This document shows, piece by piece, positions 30,064 to 36,632 of a stretch of 64,000 nt of DNA (position 1 is its first letter; each line of letters opens with the position of its first letter). Under the pieces are notes generated by a model, which saw nothing but the letters and a program-made list of their open reading frames with translations, was not told the origin of the DNA and made no database searches. Made by a program: the position numbers and the translations under genes. The stretch comes from CBDESM01 sp965205165 (GTDB lineage Bacteria; Chloroflexota; Dehalococcoidia; Bin125), in contig OZ242037.1 of assembly GCA_965205165.1 (NCBI GenBank), positions 2,294,001-2,358,000 on the forward strand, in the 5' to 3' direction.

Positions 30064-30724
30064 ATCCGGCGGCGAAGGCGAGCTGGCGGCCGGCGGCCGC
30101 TTCGCGGACCGGCGCGAAGCAGCGGCGGTGCTCGGCGCAGGGGCCGTGCCGGCGGAGCGCTGCGAGGTGTTCGGGCGTCCCGTAGCCCTTGTGGCGGGCA
30201 AAGCCGTACTGCGGATGGCGGGCATCCAGCTGGGCCATCTGCTCATCGCGCCATTCCTTCGCCACGATCGAGGCGGCCGCGATCGAGGCCACCAATGCGT
30301 CGCCGCGCACGATCATCTCCGTCGGCCATGGCAGATCGAGGCGGTCGTTCCCGTCCGCCAGCACGACATCCGGCGGCTCCCGCAGCTCCTCGAGCGCCCG
30401 GCGGTAGGCGAGACGCAAGGCCCGCGACAGGCCGATCTCGTCGATCTCCGCGGCCGGCGCTTCGCCGACTGCCCAAGCCGCGGCTTCGGCGCGGATCAGC
30501 GGCGCGAGGCGGGCGCGCTGGGCCGGCGCGAGCTGCTTGCTGTCGCGCACTTCCGAGAGCCAGGACGGGCGGCGGTTGCGGGGGAGCACGACGGCGGCGA
30601 CCACGAGCGGCCCCGCGAGCGGGCCGCGCCCGACCTCGTCGGCGCCGGCGACCACCGCCGCGCCGGCCCGCCAGAGCGCCAGTTCGCGCCGCCGCGTGGG
30701 CCGCTGTCCCGTCCGGTTCGCCAC
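30062..30724 (-). CDS. rnhB: Ribonuclease HII
   Basis: This 220-residue enzyme removes ribonucleotides from DNA. The active-site motif GADEVGRGPLAGPLVVAAVVL (about 27-47) is complete, with the DSKQL loop (about 68), LADGNDRLDLPW and the later ASIVAKEWRD containing a catalytic carboxylate. GTG 30724 is the start. The enzyme complements the RNase HI encoded at 6534. The gap upstream holds the tandem CACGTG palindromes. Confidence 0.95.
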   Translation of the reverse strand: MANRTGQRPTRRRELALWRAGAAVVAGADEVGRGPLAGPLVVAAVVLPRNRRPSWLSEVRDSKQLAPAQRARLAPLIRAEAAAWAVGEAPAAEIDEIGLSRALRLAYRRALEELREPPDVVLADGNDRLDLPWPTEMIVRGDALVASIAAASIVAKEWRDEQMAQLDARHPQYGFARHKGYGTPEHLAALRRHGPCAEHRRCFAPVREAAAGRQLAFAAG

Positions 30725-30801
30725 GCTCGCTCCAAGCCCGCGCGGAGTCTAGGCGCGGCGGCTCCCGGGCCGCGGAATGCGGCCGCCGGGCGGAGGGAGG
30801 A

Positions 30802-30832
30802 TTTTTCACGTGAAAAGTTTTCACGTGGAAAG
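30802..30832. promoter_or_regulatory. Tandem parS-like palindromes
   Basis: Two overlapping 16-mers, TTTTTCACGTGAAAAG (30802-30817) and GTTTTCACGTGGAAAG (30817-30832), share the CACGTG core 15 bases apart, with TTTT/AAAA flanks that stand out in this GC-rich DNA. The chromosomal ParB site consensus is TGTTNCACGTGNAACA; the first copy matches at 13 of 16 positions. They sit in the 296-base gap between divergent rnhB and ftsH. ParB binding is inferred; an E-box-like repressor site is the alternative. Confidence 0.6.
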
Positions 30833-31020
30833 GGCCGGGGGCGGAATCCAGAGATGCGGTTGGCGCGAACATGCGTCCACGATAGCGATGATCGCACAAA
30901 TGTTGCAAGTGCGGCAGGGAGATTGCGGAATCAGGTCGCGCCCGCTGCGGTATGCTCGCTAGCGTGGGCTGGGGCGCGCCGGATGGGCCGCGTCCGCTCC
31001 GCACCCGAAGGGCCGCGCCC

Positions 31021-33033
31021 ATGGGTTCCCGTTTCGGCGGACGCAACTTCGTCGTCTATCTGCTGATCCTGCTCGTCGTGGGCTTCGTCATCTTCGCCGT
31101 GATCCCCCGCGGCGGCGGCTCGACCGACATCCGGCTGCTGGGCGGCACCGAGTCGCTGGTGGGCCGGCTCACGGACGATAAGGCGCAGATCGAGACGATC
31201 GAGGTCCAGCCGGACAAGGTGAAGCTGGAATACCGCGACGGGCGCATGTTCGAGGCCAACATCCCCGAGGCCAACTTCGATCTCTTCGAGTTCCTCAGCC
31301 GCGAGGGCATCGTGGTCTCCGGCCTGCCCGACGTGCAGGTGAGCAGCGGGGGCGGCTTCGGCAGCAACATCGGCGGGCTGCTGATCAGCCTGCTGCCGTT
31401 CCTGCTGATCATCATCCTGATCGTCTACTTCGTGCGGCAGGCGCAGGGGCAGGGCAGCCAGGCGATGTCGTTCGGCAAGAGCAAGGCCCGGCTGGTCACC
31501 GCCAACCGCCCGACCGTCACGTTCAACGACGTGGCCGGCGCGGACGAGGCCAAGGAGGAGCTGCAGGAGGTGGTCGAGTTCCTCAAGTTCCCGGAGCGCT
31601 TCGCCTCGCTGGGCGCTCGCATCCCGCGCGGGGTGCTGCTGGTCGGCCCGCCCGGGACGGGCAAGACGCTGCTGGCGCGGGCGGTGGCGGGCGAGGCGGG
31701 GGTGCCCTTCTTCAGCATCTCCGGCTCGGAGTTCGTGGAGATGTTCGTGGGCGTGGGCGCGAGCCGGGTGCGGGATCTGTTCGAGCAGGCCAAGCGCAAC
31801 GCGCCCTGCATCGTGTTCGTGGACGAGATCGACGCAGTGGGCCGCCAGCGCGGCGCCGGCGTGGGCGGCAGCCACGACGAGCGCGAGCAGACGCTGAACC
31901 AGATCTTGGTGGAGATGGACGGCTTCGACACGAACACGAACGTGATCGTGGTGGCGGCGACGAACCGGCCGGACATCCTCGACCCGGCGTTGCTGCGGCC
32001 GGGCCGCTTCGACCGGCGGGTGATCCTGGACGCGCCCGACGTCAAGGGCCGCGAGGCGATCCTCGACGTGCACGTGCGCGGCAAGCCGCTCTCCGAAGAG
32101 GTCGACCTGCGCACGATCGCCAAGGAGACGCCCGGCTTCTCCGGGGCCGAGCTGGCGAACCTGCTCAACGAGGCGGCGATCTTGGCGGCGCGGCGGAGCA
32201 AGAAGAAGGTCACCCAGGCGGAGGTCGAGGAAGCGATCGACCGCGTGATGGCCGGGCCCGAGCGCAAGAGCCGTCTGCTGGTCGGGCGCGAGCGCGAGAT
32301 CGTCGCCTTCCACGAAGGCGGGCACGCGATCGTCGCCGCCCACATCCCCGGCCACGACCCGGTGCACAAGGTCACCATCGTCCCGCGCGGGATGGCCGGC
32401 GGCTACACCCGCTACCTGCCGGAGTCGGACAACCGGCTGGCGGGCAAGAGCCACTACGAGGGCTTCATGGCCTCGGCGCTCGGCGGGCACGCGGCGGAGG
32501 AGCTGATCTTCGGCGAGATGACCACGGGCGCGCACGACGACCTGTCGAAGGTGACGACCATTGCCAGGGCGATGATCACCAAGTGGGGGATGAGCGAGCG
32601 GCTCGGCGCGCGCACCTTCGGCAAGCAGGAGTCGATGGTCTTCCTCGGCCGCGACATCTCCGAGCAGCGCGATTACTCGGAGACGGTCGCGGAGCAGATC
32701 GACGAAGAGCTGCGCGAGATCATCGACCGCGCCCGCGACCGGGCACGCACGATCCTGCGGCAGAACCGCGAGCAGCTGACGCTGCTGGCGGAGCGGTTGA
32801 TGGAGACGGAGACGATCGACGGGGCGCACTTGCAGGCGATTCTTGCCTGGCGCCCCGGCGACGCGGCGCCGGAGATGCCCAAGGAGCCGGATGAGCCGGT
32901 TGCGCCGCCTCCGCCGGCCGCGGGGACGGGCGGCGAGGAGCCGGAACCCGTGATGCCGCCCAAGCCGGGCCTCGCCTGGGGCGGGAATTCGGGCAGCAGC
33001 TTCAGCAGCGACCCGGAGAAGCCGCCCAACTGA
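31021..33033 (+). CDS. ftsH: ATP-dependent zinc metalloprotease FtsH
   Basis: This 670-residue membrane protease degrades misfolded and regulatory proteins. The N-terminus has two membrane helices (about 10-30 and 117-138) around a periplasmic domain. The AAA domain has Walker A GPPGTGKT (about 208), Walker B IVFVDEIDAVGRQRG and the second region of homology ATNRPDILDPALLRPGRFDRR. The protease zinc site is HEGGH (about 430; Gly replaces the usual Ala). The tail is Pro/Gly-rich. ATG 31021 was chosen over an upstream in-frame start at 30952 because GSRFGGRNFVVYLL leads straight into the first helix. A TATGCT hexamer at 30951-30956 may be a -10. Confidence 0.95.
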   Translation: MGSRFGGRNFVVYLLILLVVGFVIFAVIPRGGGSTDIRLLGGTESLVGRLTDDKAQIETIEVQPDKVKLEYRDGRMFEANIPEANFDLFEFLSREGIVVSGLPDVQVSSGGGFGSNIGGLLISLLPFLLIIILIVYFVRQAQGQGSQAMSFGKSKARLVTANRPTVTFNDVAGADEAKEELQEVVEFLKFPERFASLGARIPRGVLLVGPPGTGKTLLARAVAGEAGVPFFSISGSEFVEMFVGVGASRVRDLFEQAKRNAPCIVFVDEIDAVGRQRGAGVGGSHDEREQTLNQILVEMDGFDTNTNVIVVAATNRPDILDPALLRPGRFDRRVILDAPDVKGREAILDVHVRGKPLSEEVDLRTIAKETPGFSGAELANLLNEAAILAARRSKKKVTQAEVEEAIDRVMAGPERKSRLLVGREREIVAFHEGGHAIVAAHIPGHDPVHKVTIVPRGMAGGYTRYLPESDNRLAGKSHYEGFMASALGGHAAEELIFGEMTTGAHDDLSKVTTIARAMITKWGMSERLGARTFGKQESMVFLGRDISEQRDYSETVAEQIDEELREIIDRARDRARTILRQNREQLTLLAERLMETETIDGAHLQAILAWRPGDAAPEMPKEPDEPVAPPPPAAGTGGEEPEPVMPPKPGLAWGGNSGSSFSSDPEKPPN

Positions 33034-33040
33034 CCGCGAA

Positions 33041-33070
33041 TTCGCCCGTCGGCGGAGGCCGCGCTACGCT
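33041..33070 (+). promoter_or_regulatory. Promoter of the rplU-rpmA-rpmE operon
   Basis: TTCGCC (33041-33046), an 18-base spacer and TACGCT (33065-33070) lie 38 bases ahead of rplU. The -10 is identical to that of the rRNA operon and hppA. Confidence 0.42.
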
Positions 33071-33107
33071 GGAGCGACCTTCCCGACTCCGGACGTTTGG
33101 ACAACAC

Positions 33108-33614
33108 ATGAGCGCCGATGTGTACGCCGTGATCCGCACCGGCGGCAAGCAGCACCGGATTTCGCCCGGCCAGCGCCTGCGCGTGGAACGGCTGCCCGGC
33201 GAGGTCGGCGACCGGATCACCTTCGACGACGTGCTGATGGTCAACGGCGGCGGCGAGGTGTCGGTCGGCTCGCCCGTGCTCGACGGCGCGAGCGTCACCG
33301 CCGAAGTCGTGGGCCAGACGCGGGCCCGCAAGATCAACGTGTTCAAGTACAAGGCCAAGACCCGCTACCGCCGCCTGCGCGGGCACCGGCAGCTGCAGAC
33401 CGATCTGCGCATCGCCGAGATCAGCCTCGGCGAACGGACGTGGTCCGCGCCCGAGCGCCCGGCGCCCGTTGCCGAGGAGGCCGCCGCCGAATCGGACGAG
33501 GCCGCCGATGCCGCGGCCGACGAGCAGGCGGCGGAAACGCCGGTCGATGAACAAGCGGCCGACGCTCCCGCGGAGGAGCCGGAGGCCGAAGGCGAAGACG
33601 GGGAGAAGGAATAG
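33108..33614 (+). CDS. rplU: 50S ribosomal protein L21 with acidic C-terminal extension
   Basis: Residues 1-105 are standard L21 (YAVIRTGGKQHRISPGQRLRVERL, later KYKAKTRYRRLRGHRQ). About 60 further residues form a Glu/Ala/Asp-rich tail (EEAAAESDEAADAAADEQ and similar) not found in most L21 proteins, giving 168 residues in place of about 103. L21 binds 23S rRNA in the large subunit. It heads the rplU-rpmA-rpmE operon and is 3 bases from rpmA. Confidence 0.95.
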   Translation: MSADVYAVIRTGGKQHRISPGQRLRVERLPGEVGDRITFDDVLMVNGGGEVSVGSPVLDGASVTAEVVGQTRARKINVFKYKAKTRYRRLRGHRQLQTDLRIAEISLGERTWSAPERPAPVAEEAAAESDEAADAAADEQAAETPVDEQAADAPAEEPEAEGEDGEKE

Positions 33615-33617
33615 GCG

Positions 33618-33905
33618 ATGGCTCACAAGAAGGGCGTCGGCTCCTCGCGGAACGGACGCGACAGCAATTCGAAGCGGCTCGGCGTCAAGCTGTTCGACGG
33701 CGAGCTCGCCAAGGCGGGCAGCATCATCGTGCGCCAGCGGGGCACCCGGTTCCACGCCGGGCCGCAGGTGGGCGTGGGACGCGACCACACCCTGTTCGCG
33801 CTCGCGCCGGGGCGGGTCAAGTTCTCGCCCTACGCGAAGGGCCGGCGCAAGAAGGTCAGCGTGCTGCCGCTGGCCGAAGAAGGCGAAGAAGGCGGGGCGA
33901 ACTGA
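33618..33905 (+). CDS. rpmA: 50S ribosomal protein L27
   Basis: This 95-residue protein starts MAHKKGVGSSRNGRDSNSKR, the standard L27 start near the peptidyl-transferase centre, without the cleavable N-terminal extension seen in Firmicutes. The C-terminus is acidic (EEGEEGG). The stop codon overlaps the rpmE ATG by one base. Confidence 0.96.
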   Translation: MAHKKGVGSSRNGRDSNSKRLGVKLFDGELAKAGSIIVRQRGTRFHAGPQVGVGRDHTLFALAPGRVKFSPYAKGRRKKVSVLPLAEEGEEGGAN

Positions 33906-34117
33906 TGCGGGCCGACATCCATCCCGGCTACGACGCGGCGACCGTGACCTGCGGCTGCGGCAACTCGTGGGAGACGCGCTCGACCAAGCAGGACATCCGC
34001 ATCGAGATCTGCAGCGTCTGTCACCCGTTCTTCACCGGCGAGCAGCGGATCGTCGACACCGCCGGCCGCGTCGAGCGCTTCAACAAGCGCTTCGGCATGA
34101 TGCCGACGGTCGAATAG
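33905..34117 (+). CDS. rpmE: 50S ribosomal protein L31, zinc-binding type
   Basis: This 70-residue protein has the Cys set of the zinc form (CGCGNSWETRST, then CSVCHPFFTGEQRIVDTAGRVERF). It starts one base inside the rpmA stop, so translation is coupled. It is convergent with hisI, 9 bases away, with no clear terminator hairpin between them. Confidence 0.96.
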   Translation: MRADIHPGYDAATVTCGCGNSWETRSTKQDIRIEICSVCHPFFTGEQRIVDTAGRVERFNKRFGMMPTVE

Positions 34118-34126
34118 CCGCCGCCC

Positions 34127-34465
34127 CTACTCCCCGCCCAAGTCGCGGTAGAAGCAGCTGTCGTGCCCGGTGTGGCATGTCGGCCCGGCCGGCAGCGCGC
34201 GCACCAGCAGGGCGTCGACGTCGCAGTCCTTGCGGATGCTCTCCAGCCGCAGCACGTTGCCGCTGGTCTCGCCCTTGGTCCAGTACTCCGAACGCGAGCG
34301 GCTCCAGAACGTGACCAGCCGCTTGTCCAGCGTCATCCGCAGGGCTTCGGCATCCATGTAGCCGAGCATCAGGACATCGCCGGTCGTGTCGTGCTGGACG
34401 ATGGCCGGGATCAGCCCGTTGGCGTCGTACTTCAGCTGCGGCAGCGGCTCAGTGGTCGTCGTCAT
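34127..34465 (-). CDS. hisI: Phosphoribosyl-AMP cyclohydrolase
   Basis: This 112-residue enzyme opens the purine ring of PR-AMP, the third step of histidine synthesis. Visible family motifs are VLMLGYMDAEALRMTL, FWSRSRSEYWTKGETSGN, and the zinc/magnesium site DCDVDALLVRALPAGPTCHTGHDSCF. HisE is not fused and not in the window. The start overlaps hisF by 17 bases; the gene is last in hisHAFI. Confidence 0.96.
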   Translation of the reverse strand: MTTTTEPLPQLKYDANGLIPAIVQHDTTGDVLMLGYMDAEALRMTLDKRLVTFWSRSRSEYWTKGETSGNVLRLESIRKDCDVDALLVRALPAGPTCHTGHDSCFYRDLGGE

Positions 34466-35234
34466 AATCCGGGTTCTCCATTCGCACGGGGATGCCGGCG
34501 TCGCGCAGTTCGCGCTTCACGTCCATGATCGCGCAGGTGCCGAAGTGGAAGATGCTGGCGGCGAGCGCCGCGTCCGCGCCGCCGTCGGTCAGCGCCTCGG
34601 CCAGGTGGGCCGCGCTGCCCGCGCCTCCGGAGGCGATCACCGGCACGCTGACCGCATCGGAGACGGCGCGCGTGAGCGGGATGTCGTAGCCGTCTTGATG
34701 CCCGTCCGCGTTCATCGAGGTCAGCATGATCTCGCCCGCGCCGCGCTCGACCACTTCGCGGGCCCATTCGACCGCGTCGAGCGCGGTCTGCCGGCGGCCG
34801 CCGTGCGTGTAGACGCGCATCGAGCCGTCGGGTTCGGTCTTGGCGTCGATGGCGACGACGATGCACTGAGCGCCGAAGCGTTCGGAGCCTTCGGAGATCA
34901 GTTCGGGGCGCTGGACCGCGGCCGTGTTGATCGTGATTTTGTCCGCGCCCGATTCGAGCATCAGCCGCATGTCCTCGGCGCTGCGCAGCCCGCCGCCGAC
35001 GGTGAACGGGATGAAGACGCGGTCGGCCGTGCGCCGCACCATGTCGACCACGGTGGCGCGGTCGTCGGAGGACGCGGTGATGTCGAGGAAGACGAGTTCG
35101 TCGATGCCGTTGCGGTCGTAGAGCGCGGCCAGTTCGACCGGGTCGCCGGCATCGCGCAGGTCGACGAACGAGACGCCCTTGACGACGCGGCCCCCGTCGA
35201 CGTCGAAGCAGGCGATCACGCGCTTGGTCAGCAT
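34449..35234 (-). CDS. hisF: Imidazole glycerol phosphate synthase, cyclase subunit
   Basis: This 261-residue barrel enzyme uses ammonia from HisH to form the imidazole ring. The catalytic Asp residues are in VIACFDVDGGRVVKGV (about 11) and VVAIDAKTEPDGSM (about 130). Phosphate loops are PFTVGGGLRS and ASGGAGSAAHLAEAL. It starts 7 bases inside the hisA gene. HisH, its glutaminase partner, is two genes upstream. Confidence 0.97.
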   Translation of the reverse strand: MLTKRVIACFDVDGGRVVKGVSFVDLRDAGDPVELAALYDRNGIDELVFLDITASSDDRATVVDMVRRTADRVFIPFTVGGGLRSAEDMRLMLESGADKITINTAAVQRPELISEGSERFGAQCIVVAIDAKTEPDGSMRVYTHGGRRQTALDAVEWAREVVERGAGEIMLTSMNADGHQDGYDIPLTRAVSDAVSVPVIASGGAGSAAHLAEALTDGGADAALAASIFHFGTCAIMDVKRELRDAGIPVRMENPDYDDDH

Positions 35235-35941
35235 CGGGCGGCCTCCAGGGCGTCGGGCAGCGAGAGCGTTCCCTCGTAGAGTGCGCGGCCGAGGATCGCG
35301 CCGGCCGCGCCGGCCTCGCGCAGCTCGCGGATCTGCTCGGCGCTGCTGATCCCGCCCGCGGCGATCACCGGTTGTCCGGCCGCCCGCGCGAACGCGGCGA
35401 ACGCGGCCGCGTCGTGCCCGCCCAGCATCCCGTCGCTCGCGATGTCGGTGTAGATGAACCGCCCGGCGCCCGCTTCCGCCAGCTCGCGCGCCAGGTCCGG
35501 CGCGGCGAGCCCGCTCGTCCCTGTCCAGCCGTCCAGCGCGGCCTTCCCGTCGCGGGCGTCGATCGAGACGACGACCGATTGCGGGGCGCGCTCGATCGCC
35601 GCGGCCAGGAACATCCGATCAGTCACCGCCGCCGTCCCGATGATCACCCGCTCCGCGCCGATCTCGATGTAGCGCTCGAAGGCGTCGATGCCGCGCACCC
35701 CGCCGCCGACCTGGATCGGCGCGCCGAGGCCGGCGATCCGCTCGATCGCGGCCGCGTTGACCGGCGAGCCCTCCCGCGCCCCGTCGAGGTCGACGATGTG
35801 CAGGCGCTCCGCGCCCTCGTCGATCCAGCGCCTCGCGGCGGCGGTCGGATCGTCGTCGAAGACGGTCTCGCGGCCGTAATCGCCCTGGATCAGGCGCACG
35901 GCGCGGCCGCCGCGGATGTCGACTGCGGGCAGGATCTCCAC
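35228..35941 (-). CDS. hisA: Phosphoribosylformimino-5-aminoimidazole carboxamide ribotide isomerase
   Basis: This 237-residue barrel enzyme carries out the Amadori rearrangement of ProFAR. The start is GTG 35941 (EILPAVDIRGGRAVRLIQGDYG), 5 bases after the hisH stop. Catalytic Asp residues are in LPAVDIRGG (about 9) and YTDIASDGMLGG (about 128), and phosphate-binding glycines in QVGGGVRG and AAGGISS. An upstream reading frame is open but belongs to shadow sequence over hisH. Confidence 0.95.
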   Translation of the reverse strand: MEILPAVDIRGGRAVRLIQGDYGRETVFDDDPTAAARRWIDEGAERLHIVDLDGAREGSPVNAAAIERIAGLGAPIQVGGGVRGIDAFERYIEIGAERVIIGTAAVTDRMFLAAAIERAPQSVVVSIDARDGKAALDGWTGTSGLAAPDLARELAEAGAGRFIYTDIASDGMLGGHDAAAFAAFARAAGQPVIAAGGISSAEQIRELREAGAAGAILGRALYEGTLSLPDALEAARC

Positions 35942-35946
35942 CGCGC

Positions 35947-36585
35947 TCAGCTCCCGCCCGCCGCGGCCGCGAGAAAGTTGCGGTAGATGCGCAGGCCGTA
36001 CGCGCCGCTCTTCTCCGGGTGGAACTGCGTCGCCGCGAGGCTGCCGCGCTCCACGATCGCCGTCACCTCGCAGCCGTACCGCGCAACCGCCGCGACGTCC
36101 TCTTCCCGCTCCACGTCGCAGTAGTAGGAATGCACGAAGTAGAAGTGCGCCCCGTCGGGCACGCCGGACAGCAGCGCGCAGGGGCGCTTCGCGGTCACTT
36201 GGTTCCAGCCCATGTGGGGGATCTTGCGGCCCTCGGGGAGGCGGACGACGCTGCCCGGCACGAGGTCGAGGCAGTCGTGCTCCCCGCCTTCGTAGGAGAC
36301 GGTCATCAGCGCTTGCAGGCCCATGCAGACGCCGAGGAACGGGCGATCGGCGAGCACGTATTCGCGGATCGGTTCGATCAGGCCGCGCTCGCGCAGGTTG
36401 CGCATCGTGTCGGCCGCCGCGCCGACGCCGGGCAGGATCACGGCGCCCGCGGCTTTCAGCGGCGCGGCGTCGGTTGCGACGGCCGGCTTCGCGCCGGCGC
36501 GCTCGACGGCTCGGACGACCGAGCGCAGGTTGCCCGCGCCGTAGTCGATCACGGCGACATCGAGGCCGGCGATGGCGTCGGACAT
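35947..36585 (-). CDS. hisH: Imidazole glycerol phosphate synthase, glutaminase subunit
   Basis: This 212-residue class I glutamine amidotransferase feeds ammonia to HisF. The triad is Cys in LGVCMGLQAL (about 90), His in TQFHPEKSG (about 193) and the following Glu. The N-terminus VAVIDYGAGNLRSVV is standard. ATG 36585 lies only 6 bases from a TACCCT hexamer, so the transcript may be leaderless. It heads hisHAFI and is divergent from ligA. Confidence 0.96.
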   Translation of the reverse strand: MSDAIAGLDVAVIDYGAGNLRSVVRAVERAGAKPAVATDAAPLKAAGAVILPGVGAAADTMRNLRERGLIEPIREYVLADRPFLGVCMGLQALMTVSYEGGEHDCLDLVPGSVVRLPEGRKIPHMGWNQVTAKRPCALLSGVPDGAHFYFVHSYYCDVEREEDVAAVARYGCEVTAIVERGSLAATQFHPEKSGAYGLRIYRNFLAAAAGGS

Positions 36586-36591
36586 GCAACG

Positions 36592-36625
36592 AGGGTACCA
36601 GCGCCCCGGCCCGCGTTCGTATAGT
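36592..36625. promoter_or_regulatory. Back-to-back -10 elements for hisH and ligA
   Basis: In the 47-base gap, the minus strand has TACCCT (36592-36597) 6 bases before the hisH ATG and the plus strand has TATAGT (36620-36625) 7 bases before the ligA ATG. If these are true -10 boxes, transcription starts at or next to each start codon and both messages are leaderless. No consensus -35 is visible for either. Confidence 0.42.
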
Positions 36626-36632
36626 GCGCTGC

